Positions 39,905 through 50,257 are shown, counted from the first letter of the stretch. The stretch is 64,000 nt of DNA from CAVQGM01 sp963712065 (GCA_963712065.1 CAVQGM010000001.1:1-64000); one strand, 5' to 3'. Notes: generated by a model not told the origin, from the letters alone. Numbers and translations: made by a program.

Positions 39905-42900
39905 TCAGGTCATCGCCTCTCGGAAGGGAGCCACCTCGTCCTCGTCGAGACCACCAGGGAGGTTGGTGGTGCGGTACCCGACGAGGCGGGTGATCACCTC
40001 ACCGTCGCCGTCGACGACCACGGCGTCGAACGCCCCGTCGTCGCGGGGCCGCACCACGGCGTACCGGGGCCCGCCCTCGCCGGCGCCCGGCGGGCACTCG
40101 ACGCGCTCGACCGACGTGGGCAGCCCCAGCTGACCGAGGCGACCGATGTCCCAGGTGCCCGCGGTCTGGAAGCACAGCTCGACCAGCCGGGGGGCCGTCA
40201 CCACCGGTCGTTCGGCAGGCACGTGGTTCGGTGGCAGTTGGTCGGCCAACCGTCCGACCACGGTGTCGCCGGCCCGCCACACGCGATCGAGCACCCGGTA
40301 GGCGGCATCGTGGAAGTAGACGCGGTAGACCTCGTCGGCGCCGACCACCCTCCCCTGCTCACCCGGCGGCGGCGCCCCGGCGGGGGCCACCGGCGCGGCG
40401 TCGGCCGGGACCAACCGGACGTTGGCGGTGAAGTGGGTCGTGACCTGCTCCCCGTCCCCCGCTCCGCTCCCGGCCCCGCCGGCCAGGCCGGGCAGGGTGC
40501 GTCGGCCGAGCAGCTCGCATCGCACCACGGCCTCCCCCGGCCCGGCACCCGGTGAGGCGTGGGCGCGCACGACGACCGCCCGGGGCTCGTCCCGGTAGAA
40601 CTTGAACGGTGCGAGGAACGAGACGTCCTCGACGGCGGCGACCACCGCACCGGGCACGGCCAGCGCCGCCGCCTCGGCGAACGCCTCGATGCCCATCACG
40701 CCCGGGAGGACGGCGGTGCCGTCGATTCGATGGTCGTCGAGGAACGGTTGGGCGGTCGGGTCGAGCGTGGCGACGACCTCGAGGCCCGTGTACACGCCCC
40801 AGGCGGTCACCTCTCCGACCATCGGGCCGCAGCCGCTGACGTCGACGGCGGCGGGGTCGATCCCACCGGTCGGATGGCGCTCGTCGACCAGCAGGCCGAG
40901 CGCGCCCCCGATGACGGCCTCGCCCGCGGCCCCGGCCTCGAGCTGGCGCCTCACCATGGCGATGCCGGCCTCCGGCGGCAGCATCTCGATGCCCGCCATC
41001 GCCATCATCTTCGGGATCGACCCGCGCGAGGCCATGCCGATGCCCGCCCACGCCGTCCAGTCGAGGGCGATGGCGAGGGTGTCGGGGCGGGTCGCCCCGA
41101 GCATGGCGGTGTGCTTGCACAGCAGGTCGTTGGCGGCGCTGTAGTCGACCTGCCCACCGTTGCCGAAGCGCCCGGCGACCGAGCTGAACACGACGGTGGC
41201 CCCGAGCGGCAGGTCGCCGAGGGCGTGCAGCACGTTGAACCAGCCGTCGCACTTCACGTCGAAGACCAGGTCGAACTCGCGGGGTTCCTTGTCCGGGAGG
41301 AAGTGACTGACCTCGACGCCGGCGGCGTGCAGCAGCACGTCCACCTTGCCGTGGGCGGTGCGGATCTCGTCGACGACGGCGGCGACGGCGTCGGGCGCGG
41401 TGAGGTCGACCGACCGGTAGTGAGCACGACCCCCGGCGTCGGTGATCGCCTCGATGGCGGCCTGCGCCGCTTCGATCCGCTCGAGTCGGGCCAGCTCCCG
41501 GTCGACCATGGCGGGTGTCGCCCGCTCGCCCGAGGCCTTCAGGCGCTCGAAGACGTCGCGCTTGAGGCCGTCCCGATCGGTCGTGAACCGGCGGAGGTCC
41601 TCGTCGTCGGGGTCGGGGGCGGGCGTCAGGTCGAGCAGGTAGAAGGTGCCACCGCAGTGGTGGGCGAGGTCGGCGGTGATGGCCGACACGATGCTGCCCG
41701 CGGCCCCCGTGACCAGGAAGACGGTGTCGGCGTCGAGGGTCAACCCCGGCGCGGGACCGCGCTCGGCCTGCGGCTCCACCGTCACGGTGATGCGACGGTC
41801 GCCGAGGTGTCCCACCTCGACGCAGCCCGGATCGCGCTCGGTCTCGGCGAGGAGGCGGTCGGCGACGGTGTCGGGCGCCTCGCCGGCGGCGAGGTCGACG
41901 GCCTTCACCAGGGCGTCGGACTGCTCCCGGGCGTAGGCCTTCACGAAGCCGGTGACCGAGCCGCCCATCGGCGCGCTCGCGCCGTCGGGGCCGTAGCCGT
42001 GGAGCCCACCGAGCCGGGTGGCGCCCACGAGGAAGGTGCCGCCGGGGCCGAGGTCGTCGCCGAGGTGGCGGGCCAGCGCGTAGAGCAGCTTCACCCGCAC
42101 TCGGGCCGCCTCCCGCCATCCGGCGAGGTCGAGGTCGGCGACGTCGGGCTCGGCGTCGAGCGCCGGGAGCCAGTACACGCCGGTGACGGGCCGGTCACCC
42201 CGCCAGCGGTCCACGGTGGCGACGAGCTCGTCGGCCGACGGGGCGCCGTCGATCACGAGCACGTCGACCCCGCGGGCGACGAGGCGCTCCTCGAGCGCTG
42301 CGGCCACGCCCCCGGTGTCGGCCCCGATGACCACGCGGCCGCCCTCGTCGAGGACGACGCCGGTCGGGAGGCATCGATCGAGGTCGGGACGCAGCACCGG
42401 GACGGGCGCCCGTCGGGGAACGGCGTCGGCGGCCGCCTTGTGACCGACCGGGGGCGCGGTGGCGACATGGGTGGCGGGGGCGGGCGCGGCGACGGCGGTC
42501 GGCGCCGCGCCGGCGCGGTCGCGGACGAAGCCGATCACGTGGCCGAGCGTCGGGTAGTCCCGCAACTTCAACTTGTCGTCCCGCTCGATCCCGAACGACT
42601 CCCGGATCGCCCCGAACACCTCCGCCTGCTTCACCGTGTCGATCCCCAGATCGGCCTCCAGATCGAGCTCCGGATCCAACATGTCCACCGGATAGCCCGT
42701 CGCCGCCGACACCTCCGCCAACACCCGCTCCACCACCACGTCCCCACCCGGGCCACCCGCCGGCGACGCGGTCTCCAGCGCCGCCGGCGCGGGGGCGGCA
42801 GCAGCCGCCGGCGCCACCGAGCTCGGCGCGGGAGCCGCGGACGCCAGGCCCTCGGCGCGGTCGCGCACGAAGCCGATCACGTGACCGAGCGTCGGGTAGT

Positions 42901-45900
42901 CCCGCAACTTCAACTTGTCGTCCCGCTCGATCCCGAACGACTCCCGGATCGCCCCGAACACCTCCGCCTGCTTCACCGTGTCGATCCCCAGATCGGCCTC
43001 CAGATCGAGCTCCGGATCCAACATGTCCACCGGATAGCCCGTCGCCGCCGACACCTCCGCCAACACCCGCTCCACCACCACGTCCCCACCCGGGCCACCC
43101 GCCGGCGCAGGGGCGGCAGCCGGCTCGACCGGCGCAGGGGCGGCAGTGGCAGCCGCGGACGCCAGGCCCTCGGCGCGGTCGCGCACGAAGCCGATCACGT
43201 GACCGAGCGTCGGGTAGTCCCGCAACTTCAACTTGTCGTCCCGCTCGATCCCGAACGACTCCCGGATCGCCCCGAACACCTCCGCCTGCTTCACCGTGTC
43301 GATCCCCAGATCGGCCTCCAGATCGAGCTCCGGATCCAACATGTCCACCGGATAGCCCGTCGCCGCCGACACCTCCGCCAACACCCGCTCCACCACCACG
43401 TCCCCACCCGGGCCACCCGCCGGCGCAGGGGCGGCAGCCGGCTCGACCGGCGCAGGGGCGGCAGTGGCAGCCGGCGCAGGGGCGGCAGCAGCTACCGGCG
43501 CCACCGAGCTCGGCGCGGGAGCCGGAGCGACGGGCGCAGGGACCGGCGCGCCGATCGCGGCCGCGCCCGGCGACGGCGTCGGCGCGGGGGCGGCACCCGG
43601 GCCGCGGTCGACGACCCGGAGGCGGTGCTGCACGACCTCGACCTCGGCACCCGGGCCGGCGACGCGCTCGAGCCAGGCCGACCACACCTCGGGCCGCAGC
43701 CGGTACTCGAAGCCGAGCTCGTCGGGCTCGCGGTGGCGTCCGTCGGCCGGTGGGGTCCACCGCAGGAGGGTCATGCTGATCTGCGAGCCGAACCCGGCGG
43801 CGAGACGCAGGGCGTAGCGCACGGGATAGGCGCCGCCGGCCGACAGGTGCAGGTCGCCGAGGGCAGGGTCGACCTCCCGGAAGTTCGGCACCGGCGGCAC
43901 GATCCCGGTCTCCAGCGCCTTGACGGCCACCACGTCCTCGATGCCGACGCCCATGGGGTGACCGGTGAAGCCCTTGGTGTTGGCGATGACGATCTGGTCG
44001 GCGGCCGGGCCGAACACGCGGCGGAGGGCGGTGATCTCGGCCGACGCGCTCCCCCCGCGGGCGGGCGTGTAGGTCTCGTGGGACACGAAGACCATCTCGG
44101 GGGCCATCTCGGTCCGGGACGGACCTCGGGCCTCGGCTTGGCGGACGACGTCCTCCATGATCTGTCCGATGTGGTCGACGTCGAGGCGGGTGCCGTGGAA
44201 CGCGCTGTTGGCGGTGGCGGTGCCCAGCACCTCGCAGATCGGGCCCACACCGCGGGCGGCGGCGGCATCGGGCCGCTCGACGACGAGGGCGGCGGCGCCC
44301 ATCCCGAGGATCATCCCGTGGCGGCGGTTGTCGAAGGGCAGGGCGGCGTGCTCGACGACGCCGTCGGTGGCGGCGGCGCCCGACGCCAGGAAGCCGGAGC
44401 CGATCCATCCGATGAGGTGGTCGGAGCTGGCGTCGTCACCGGCGACCACGACGACCCGGGAGCACCGACCCACCGAGATCCAGTCCTGGGCGAGCGCGAC
44501 GGCCTGGGTGGTCGATGCGCAGGCGGCGTTGACGTGGGTGTTCGGCCCGCGGGCACCGATCAGCTCGGCGAACTGCGAGTGGCCCATGGCGAGGATGCGG
44601 AACAGGAAGGCGCGGTCGAACTCGAATGGCTCGCGGTCGAGGTCGGCGCGCAGCTCGTGGATCTCGTGGTCGAGCTCGGCGGCGAGCGGATCGCCGTCGG
44701 CGACGCGCGACCGGAGGTGCTCGAGCACCTGCAGCTTCTCGCGGGCCGACCGGTCCTCGTGGAAGCGGTCGAGCTCGGTGACGAGGGCGTCGTAGCCGGG
44801 GAAGGCGGAGGCGAAGATGACGCCGGTGTCGTCGCGCATCTCGTCGGGGAGCATCCAGCGCTCCGGGAGCTGGGAGCCGACGCTCGTCGTCTTGTAGTGC
44901 ATGACCAGCGGGATGCCGGCGTCGCGCAGCGCCTCGAGGCCGGCGCCGACGGCGAGCCGGGTGGCGGTGTCGAACGCGGCGACCCGTTCGGGCTCGACGC
45001 CGAACTCGGCGGTGAGGTCCAGGGCGCCGCCACGGCCGGCGAGCTTGATGACGTCGTCGGCGTCGCCGATCTGCTCGAACACCGGGTCGGCGGTCTCGCT
45101 CTTCACCAGGCGGACGATGTGCTTGTCGACCATCGTGTCCCGGGCGCGGCTCGGGATCTGGTCGATGAGCTGCTCGCCGTCGAGGATGCGGCGCACGGCG
45201 TCGTCCTCGAACAGGAGCGAGGTGCCGGGCAGGCCGAGGCCGGCGCCGGTGATCACGACCGGCGCCCGTGCGGCGCCGTCGCCGTCGCCGCCTGCGCCGC
45301 TCGGATAGAGGGCGCGGCCGCGGTCGAGGAACTCGGCGAACAGGCGGCCGAGCTCGAGGTAGGTGGCGTCGCCGGGCGCGGCGGCAGGTGCCGCGGCGGG
45401 CGCCGCCGGAGCGGGCGTGGCCGGCGCGGCCGCGGCCGGCGCGGGGGCGCCGTGGCCCGCGGCCCACAGGCCGACGAGGGCGCGGTTGAACGACACCAGG
45501 GCTCCTTGCTTGGGGTGGTTGGTGAAGAGCGAGACCACGTCGCCGCGGTCACCGAGGACGTCTTCGGTGAACCCGTGGAGGGCCCGCTTCGGCCCGACCT
45601 CGACGAACACACGGGCGCCGGCGGCGTAGAGCGTCTCGAGGCCCTTGACGAACTGGACGGGGGACGCCACCTGACGCCCGAGGAGGTCGAGCATCCGCTC
45701 GTCGCCGTCGCCGCCCGACGGGTAGAACTCGCCGGTCACGTTGGCGACGACCGGCAACACCGGCTCGCGTACGTCGAGGCGATGGAGCGTCTCGCGCAAC
45801 GGGCCCGTGGCGGGGGCGACGATCTCGGTGTGGAAGGCGTGGCTGACCGGGATCCGCATGGCGGTGTGGCCGGCGGCCGTGCAGGCGTCGACGGCGGCCT

Positions 45901-48235
45901 CGACGGCAGCGGTGGCGCCACCGATGACCGCCTGGTGGGTGGAGTTCACGTTGGCGATCACGACGTAGCCGTCGACCTCGTCGACGATGCGCTCGATCTC
46001 GGCGAGCGGCGCCATCACCGCGGCCATGGCCCCGTTGTCGTCGACGGTGAGGTCGGCCATCTCCCGACCCCGGGCGCTGACCGCCTCGAGGGCGGCGTCG
46101 AAGGTGAGGCAGCCGGCGGCGACGAGGGCGCCGTACTCGCCCAGGCTGTGGCCCATGACCATGTCGGGTCCGACCCCGTAGGCGGCGAGCAGGTCGGTCA
46201 GGGCGAGGTCGGCGGTGAGGACGGCGGGTTGGGTGATCTCGGTCTGGGTCAGGTGCTCCTCGAGCTCGGGCACGGCGTCCGGGTCGTCGGTGAAGACGAG
46301 GCTGGACAGCGGCCGGTCGAGGAGCGGGGCCATGACCCGGTCGGCGTCGGCGAAGGCGTCGGCCACGATCGGCTCCACCTCGCGGAGCTCGGCCAGCATG
46401 TTCACGTACTGCGAGCCCTGGCCCGTGTAGAGGAACGCGACCTTGGCCGGTGCGCCCCGGCCGACGAAGACGCCCTGGTTCCCGAGCACGCGCCAGGCGG
46501 GCGCGGCACCGGCGTCGAGGGCGTCGGCCGCCTTGGTGGCCTTGGTGGCGAGCTCGTCGGCGTCGGCGAAGTCGATGCCGACCCGCACCGGCGCGGCGAG
46601 GTCGGCGGCGGCCGGCGGCGTCGGTGCCGGGGCGTCGCCGGCCGCGGCCCGTCGGGCGAGGGCTCGAAGGCGGGTGGCCACCTCCGCATCGGTCGCCCCG
46701 CCGACGAGCACGGCACCGCGGAGGGGGGCCTTGCCGGCGACGGGGGTGAGGGACGGGGTGACCGCGGTCGCCGCCGCGCTCGTCGCCCGGGCGGGGGGCC
46801 TCGGGTCGAGGCGTCCGGGGACGTAGTCCTCGAGCACCACGTGGAAGTTGGTGCCACCGAAGCCGAAGGCGCTGACGCCGGCCCGGCGCACGCCGGCATC
46901 GTTCGGCTCCCACGGGCGGCGCTCGTCGACCACCCGCAACGGTGAGTCGGCGAAGTCGATGTCGGGGTTGGGCCGCACGAACCCGAGGCTCGGGGGCAGT
47001 TCACGGTGGTGGAGGGCGAGGACGGTCTTGAGGATGCCCGCCGCACCGGCGGCGCCCTTCAGGTGACCGATGTTGGACTTCACCGAGCCGAGGCCGACGC
47101 TGGCGGGCTCGGCGCCGGCGGCGGTCAGCACCTCGGCGAGGCCGGCGTGTTCGACGACGTCACCGACCTTGGTGGACGTGCCGTGGCCCTCGATGTAGGT
47201 GGCGCTGGCGGGGTCGAGCCCGGCGGCCTGCCAGGCCCGTTCGACGGCCAGCACCTGCCCCACCGGGTTGGGCGCGGTGATGCCCTTCCCCCGCCCGTCG
47301 CTGGCGCCGGCCACCCCGCGGATGACGGCGTAGATGCGGTCGCCGTCGCGCTCGGCGTCGGCCAGGCGCTTGAGCAGGAACAGGGCGGCCCCCTCCCCCA
47401 TCACGAACCCGTCGGCGCCCTCGGCGTAGGGCCGCGTGCCGGTGGCGCTGAGGGCGCCGATCTTGCAGAACTTCACGAACGTGGCCGCGCCCATGTTGCG
47501 GTCGATGCCGCCGGTGATGACGGCGTCGAACTCGTGGTCGCCGAGGCCTTCGATGGCGGCATCGAGGGCGGCCATGGCCGAGGCGCAGGCGGCGTCGGTG
47601 ACGAAGTTGGGGCCGTGGAGGTCGAACAGGTTCGCCACCCGCCCGGCGATGATGTTGGCCAGCTCACCGGGCATGGTGTCCTCGGTGATGGCGGGGATGT
47701 CGTGGCGCAGACCCTCGAGGGCCTCGTCGACGATGGCGGCCTGCACGTCGGGGGGGAGCTGGCGGAAGTGCGCCGAGCGACGGAGCTCGTCGGCGAACAC
47801 GGGGAAGTCGACCCGCAGGGCGGTGCGGTAGTGCTTCTCGCCGGCCATGGCGTTGCCGATGATCACCGCGGTCCGCTCGGGGGTGAGCGGGCGCTCCGGC
47901 CAGCCGTAGTCGGTGAGCACGGCGCGGGTGCAGCTGATCGCCCACTTCTGGGCGTCGTCCATGGCGTCGGCGACCTTGGGGGGGATCGGCATCTTCCACG
48001 CCATCGGATCCCAGTCGAAGTCGCGCACCCACCCGCCGATGCGCGAGTAGGTCTTGTCCGGGGCCGACGGATCGGGGTCGAAGTACCAGTCCGGGTCCCA
48101 CCGCTCGGTGGGGACGTCGCTGATCGAGTAGCGACCGGTGACGAGGTTGTCCCAGAACGTGGCCACGTCGGGTGCGTCCGGCAGGATCGCACCCACCCCG
48201 ACCACCGCCACCGCCCGGTGCGCCGTGTCCTCCAT
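39905..48235 (-). CDS. Pfa/PKS-like lipid megasynthase, KS-AT-KS-ACP3-KR-DH
   Basis: A 2,776-residue iterative type I synthase. Domains in order: KS1 (about 1-470; Cys217 in DAACASAM, EGHGTSTKVGD, KSNIGHLKGAAG); AT (about 590-890; Ser697 in GHSLGEYGAL); KS2 (about 1005-1480; Cys1239 in NAACASTTQAV, HETYTPARGG, NTKGFTGHPMG); three ACPs centred on residues 1647, 1753 and 1867; KR (about 2150-2450; TGAAGSIVSAI, Tyr2365 in DYSAAND); and a hotdog dehydratase (about 2490-2776; His2502 in DHRIDGTAVLPG). No enoylreductase or chain-length factor is seen. All three ACPs read LGIDTVKQAE, with Thr in place of the modified Ser. ATG 48235 has AGGAGG 11 bases upstream. Similar synthases make polyunsaturated or other secondary lipids; the product here is unknown. 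Confidence 0.9.
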   Translation of the reverse strand: MEDTAHRAVAVVGVGAILPDAPDVATFWDNLVTGRYSISDVPTERWDPDWYFDPDPSAPDKTYSRIGGWVRDFDWDPMAWKMPIPPKVADAMDDAQKWAISCTRAVLTDYGWPERPLTPERTAVIIGNAMAGEKHYRTALRVDFPVFADELRRSAHFRQLPPDVQAAIVDEALEGLRHDIPAITEDTMPGELANIIAGRVANLFDLHGPNFVTDAACASAMAALDAAIEGLGDHEFDAVITGGIDRNMGAATFVKFCKIGALSATGTRPYAEGADGFVMGEGAALFLLKRLADAERDGDRIYAVIRGVAGASDGRGKGITAPNPVGQVLAVERAWQAAGLDPASATYIEGHGTSTKVGDVVEHAGLAEVLTAAGAEPASVGLGSVKSNIGHLKGAAGAAGILKTVLALHHRELPPSLGFVRPNPDIDFADSPLRVVDERRPWEPNDAGVRRAGVSAFGFGGTNFHVVLEDYVPGRLDPRPPARATSAAATAVTPSLTPVAGKAPLRGAVLVGGATDAEVATRLRALARRAAAGDAPAPTPPAAADLAAPVRVGIDFADADELATKATKAADALDAGAAPAWRVLGNQGVFVGRGAPAKVAFLYTGQGSQYVNMLAELREVEPIVADAFADADRVMAPLLDRPLSSLVFTDDPDAVPELEEHLTQTEITQPAVLTADLALTDLLAAYGVGPDMVMGHSLGEYGALVAAGCLTFDAALEAVSARGREMADLTVDDNGAMAAVMAPLAEIERIVDEVDGYVVIANVNSTHQAVIGGATAAVEAAVDACTAAGHTAMRIPVSHAFHTEIVAPATGPLRETLHRLDVREPVLPVVANVTGEFYPSGGDGDERMLDLLGRQVASPVQFVKGLETLYAAGARVFVEVGPKRALHGFTEDVLGDRGDVVSLFTNHPKQGALVSFNRALVGLWAAGHGAPAPAAAAPATPAPAAPAAAPAAAPGDATYLELGRLFAEFLDRGRALYPSGAGGDGDGAARAPVVITGAGLGLPGTSLLFEDDAVRRILDGEQLIDQIPSRARDTMVDKHIVRLVKSETADPVFEQIGDADDVIKLAGRGGALDLTAEFGVEPERVAAFDTATRLAVGAGLEALRDAGIPLVMHYKTTSVGSQLPERWMLPDEMRDDTGVIFASAFPGYDALVTELDRFHEDRSAREKLQVLEHLRSRVADGDPLAAELDHEIHELRADLDREPFEFDRAFLFRILAMGHSQFAELIGARGPNTHVNAACASTTQAVALAQDWISVGRCSRVVVVAGDDASSDHLIGWIGSGFLASGAAATDGVVEHAALPFDNRRHGMILGMGAAALVVERPDAAAARGVGPICEVLGTATANSAFHGTRLDVDHIGQIMEDVVRQAEARGPSRTEMAPEMVFVSHETYTPARGGSASAEITALRRVFGPAADQIVIANTKGFTGHPMGVGIEDVVAVKALETGIVPPVPNFREVDPALGDLHLSAGGAYPVRYALRLAAGFGSQISMTLLRWTPPADGRHREPDELGFEYRLRPEVWSAWLERVAGPGAEVEVVQHRLRVVDRGPGAAPAPTPSPGAAAIGAPVPAPVAPAPAPSSVAPVAAAAPAPAATAAPAPVEPAAAPAPAGGPGGDVVVERVLAEVSAATGYPVDMLDPELDLEADLGIDTVKQAEVFGAIRESFGIERDDKLKLRDYPTLGHVIGFVRDRAEGLASAAATAAPAPVEPAAAPAPAGGPGGDVVVERVLAEVSAATGYPVDMLDPELDLEADLGIDTVKQAEVFGAIRESFGIERDDKLKLRDYPTLGHVIGFVRDRAEGLASAAPAPSSVAPAAAAAPAPAALETASPAGGPGGDVVVERVLAEVSAATGYPVDMLDPELDLEADLGIDTVKQAEVFGAIRESFGIERDDKLKLRDYPTLGHVIGFVRDRAGAAPTAVAAPAPATHVATAPPVGHKAAADAVPRRAPVPVLRPDLDRCLPTGVVLDEGGRVVIGADTGGVAAALEERLVARGVDVLVIDGAPSADELVATVDRWRGDRPVTGVYWLPALDAEPDVADLDLAGWREAARVRVKLLYALARHLGDDLGPGGTFLVGATRLGGLHGYGPDGASAPMGGSVTGFVKAYAREQSDALVKAVDLAAGEAPDTVADRLLAETERDPGCVEVGHLGDRRITVTVEPQAERGPAPGLTLDADTVFLVTGAAGSIVSAITADLAHHCGGTFYLLDLTPAPDPDDEDLRRFTTDRDGLKRDVFERLKASGERATPAMVDRELARLERIEAAQAAIEAITDAGGRAHYRSVDLTAPDAVAAVVDEIRTAHGKVDVLLHAAGVEVSHFLPDKEPREFDLVFDVKCDGWFNVLHALGDLPLGATVVFSSVAGRFGNGGQVDYSAANDLLCKHTAMLGATRPDTLAIALDWTAWAGIGMASRGSIPKMMAMAGIEMLPPEAGIAMVRRQLEAGAAGEAVIGGALGLLVDERHPTGGIDPAAVDVSGCGPMVGEVTAWGVYTGLEVVATLDPTAQPFLDDHRIDGTAVLPGVMGIEAFAEAAALAVPGAVVAAVEDVSFLAPFKFYRDEPRAVVVRAHASPGAGPGEAVVRCELLGRRTLPGLAGGAGSGAGDGEQVTTHFTANVRLVPADAAPVAPAGAPPPGEQGRVVGADEVYRVYFHDAAYRVLDRVWRAGDTVVGRLADQLPPNHVPAERPVVTAPRLVELCFQTAGTWDIGRLGQLGLPTSVERVECPPGAGEGGPRYAVVRPRDDGAFDAVVVDGDGEVITRLVGYRTTNLPGGLDEDEVAPFREAMT
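42545..43474. repeat. Near-identical tandem ACP-coding repeats
   Basis: Three copies of the ACP module lie inside the synthase gene. The two upstream-coding copies (about 42837-43154 and 43155-43472) are identical base for base by eye with period 318. The third starts 342 bases lower and is identical over roughly 220 bases (42545-42763), differing at the edges. Spacers between are Ala/Pro-coding. Identity at synonymous positions points to very recent duplication or gene conversion, and copy number could be misassembled. Confidence 0.9.
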
Positions 48236-48336
48236 CTCGGGTCTCGCCTCCTGGTCGTTCGCCTGTGCGGTCGGGGTGTCGGTGGGTGGTCTGTCGCTGG
48301 GTGGTCTGTCGGTGGTGGCGTATCGGGGTGATCGGG

Positions 48337-50007
48337 TCAGCCGGGCGCGCCGGCGGTGCGGCCGTACAGGGCGTCGGCCACGAGGTCCATGTCATCGAAC
48401 AGGCCGGCCTGGGCGTCGCGGACCTGGTCGAGGCGGAGGCGGTCCTCGAGCCCCCGGAAGTCGGTGCCCTCGGCCTGTGGGGCGCCGCGGACCCAGCGCA
48501 GCCCGTCCTCGGCCACCTTGAGGGCGGCGTCGCGGGCGAAGAGGCGGCTGGCGGCGGCGAGGGCGCCGGCGGGGAGGCGATCGCCGCTCTTCGGGTGTCG
48601 GGTGCCGGCGGCGGTGGCCGCCGCCTGGCGGGCGGTGCCGGCCGCCACCTCGGCCTGCGCGCACAGCTCGCCCACCCGGAACAGGAAGTGCTGGTTGCGG
48701 GTGAGGCGGAGCTCGCGGGCGTACTCGAGCAGCTCGGCCAGGGCGTGGAGGGCGGTGGCGACGATGCCGGCGCCCACGTCGGGCACGGCGGCGTGCAGGG
48801 CCTCGGCCTCGGCCGCCAGCTCGTGGTAGTGGGCGCCGCGGCTCTTCACGTGCTGCTGCCACCGGTCACGGGCGATGGTCATCTCCATGATCTCGGAGGT
48901 GCCCTCGTAGATGGTGGTGATGCGGACGTCGCGCTTGATCTTCTCGACCAGGTACTCGCGGGTGTACCCGTAGCCGCCGTGGGCCTGGATGGCGGCCTCG
49001 GCGGCGGCGTTGCCCGACTCGGTGGCGACGTACTTGGCGATGGCCCCCTCGGTGTTGAGGCTGCCCTCGCCGTCGTCGATGCGGGCGGCCGTCTCCTCGA
49101 TGTAGGCACGGGCGGCCTCGAGGCGCACGGCGTGGGGGACGATGAGCTTGTGGGTGTAGCCCTGCTTGTCCGAGAGGGGCCCGCCGGCCTGCTTGCGCTC
49201 GAGGGAGTAGGCGATGGCCCGGTCGAGGGCCTCCCACCCGGCGCCCAGCCCGAAGGCGGCGACCATCAGGCGGGTGTAGCCGAACACCTGCTGGGCCTGG
49301 GCCAGGCCGAGGCCCTCGCCGCCACCGATGAGGCGGTCGGCGTCGACGCGGACGCCGTCGAGGAAGAGGGCGGCGGTGTTGGACAGGCGGATGCCGTGCT
49401 TGTCCTCGGGCTTGGCGTGGGAGAAGCCCTCGGCGTCGTGGTCGACGATGAACCAGGAAGGTCCGCCGGGCGCCATGGCCAGGATGGTGACCACGTCGGA
49501 CACGCCGCCGTTGCTGATCCACTGCTTCTGCCCGTTGAGCTCGTAGGCGACGACCGCGCCGTCCTCCTCGATGGGGACGGCGGTGGTCTTGAGGGCGCCG
49601 AGGTCGCTGCCGGCCTCGGGCTCGGTGGCGCCGTAGGCGAACAGGAGGCCCTCTTCGGCGATGCGACCGAGCCACAGCTTGCGCTGCTCGTCGGTGGCAC
49701 CGACGAAGATCGGGTCGCTGCCGAGGAAGGTGGCGAGCACGCTGGTGGCGACGCCCAGGTCGATGGCCGCCATCCTCTCGCACACCCGGTACACGTCGAA
49801 GGTGCCACCGCCCATGCCGCCGTGCTCCTCGGGGATGAACAGCAGCTGGATGCCGAGCTCGTCGCTGCACATCGCCCGCACGTCGTCGATCGGGCACTCG
49901 TCGTCGCGGTCGAGGTCGAGCAGCCGGGCCTCGGGCAGGTGGCGGGCGGCGAACTCGTCGATGGCGTCGAGCGTCATGGTCAGCATCTCGACGTCGAGTC
50001 CGGTCAC
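48337..50007 (-). CDS. Acyl-CoA dehydrogenase
   Basis: A 556-residue flavoprotein of the acyl-CoA dehydrogenase family, with a C-terminal extension beyond the usual roughly 380 residues. FAYGATEPEAGSDLGALKTT, NGQKQWISNGG, IQAHGGYGYTREYLVEK and the catalytic Glu region TTIYEGTSEIMEM are intact. GTG 50007 is chosen because AAAGGGG lies five bases upstream; the frame is open further without family sequence. It is the first gene of the lipid-synthase operon, 101 bases before the synthase start, and may introduce or saturate a double bond, or prepare the starter acyl-CoA. The 101-base gap carries a short GGTGGTCTGTCG repeat. Confidence 0.9.
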   Translation of the reverse strand: MTGLDVEMLTMTLDAIDEFAARHLPEARLLDLDRDDECPIDDVRAMCSDELGIQLLFIPEEHGGMGGGTFDVYRVCERMAAIDLGVATSVLATFLGSDPIFVGATDEQRKLWLGRIAEEGLLFAYGATEPEAGSDLGALKTTAVPIEEDGAVVAYELNGQKQWISNGGVSDVVTILAMAPGGPSWFIVDHDAEGFSHAKPEDKHGIRLSNTAALFLDGVRVDADRLIGGGEGLGLAQAQQVFGYTRLMVAAFGLGAGWEALDRAIAYSLERKQAGGPLSDKQGYTHKLIVPHAVRLEAARAYIEETAARIDDGEGSLNTEGAIAKYVATESGNAAAEAAIQAHGGYGYTREYLVEKIKRDVRITTIYEGTSEIMEMTIARDRWQQHVKSRGAHYHELAAEAEALHAAVPDVGAGIVATALHALAELLEYARELRLTRNQHFLFRVGELCAQAEVAAGTARQAAATAAGTRHPKSGDRLPAGALAAASRLFARDAALKVAEDGLRWVRGAPQAEGTDFRGLEDRLRLDQVRDAQAGLFDDMDLVADALYGRTAGAPG

Positions 50008-50127
50008 GGCACCCCTTTCGTGGTCCTGATGCCCCCGGGGCACGTTCCCCCTGCGCTTCCGGGTGGCTGTCACCCAGGTCACCACGCTAGGCCGGGCGCG
50101 GGCGAGGGACCTACGACCCTGTTGGGG

Positions 50128-50236
50128 GGCCGGACGTCACGCCCGGTGGCCCACGTCCGGCCCGGTGGCCCGGGAGCGGCACGGGCACGCGGAGCGACCC
50201 GGTTGACGTGGCACCGGACGTGGAGCGTGCCCGTGC
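50128..50236 (-). terminator. Two successive hairpins after the DUF4389 gene
   Basis: Hairpin one has arms GGCCGGACGT (50128-50137) and ACGTCCGGCC (50153-50162) with a 15-base loop. Hairpin two has arms GCACGGGCACGC (50179-50190) and GCGTGCCCGTGC (50225-50236) with a 34-base loop. Both lie between the 3' end of the DUF4389 gene and the acyl-CoA dehydrogenase gene, and should insulate the lipid operon from upstream transcription. The 250-base gap (50008-50257) must also contain the operon promoter, which I cannot locate. Confidence 0.5.
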
Positions 50237-50257
50237 GGGGACCGCTCGACCGCCACC

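Noticed and set aside
42545..43474. CRISPR-like direct repeats
   Set aside because: Units are about 320 bases, coding, and correspond to ACP domains; no spacer structure.
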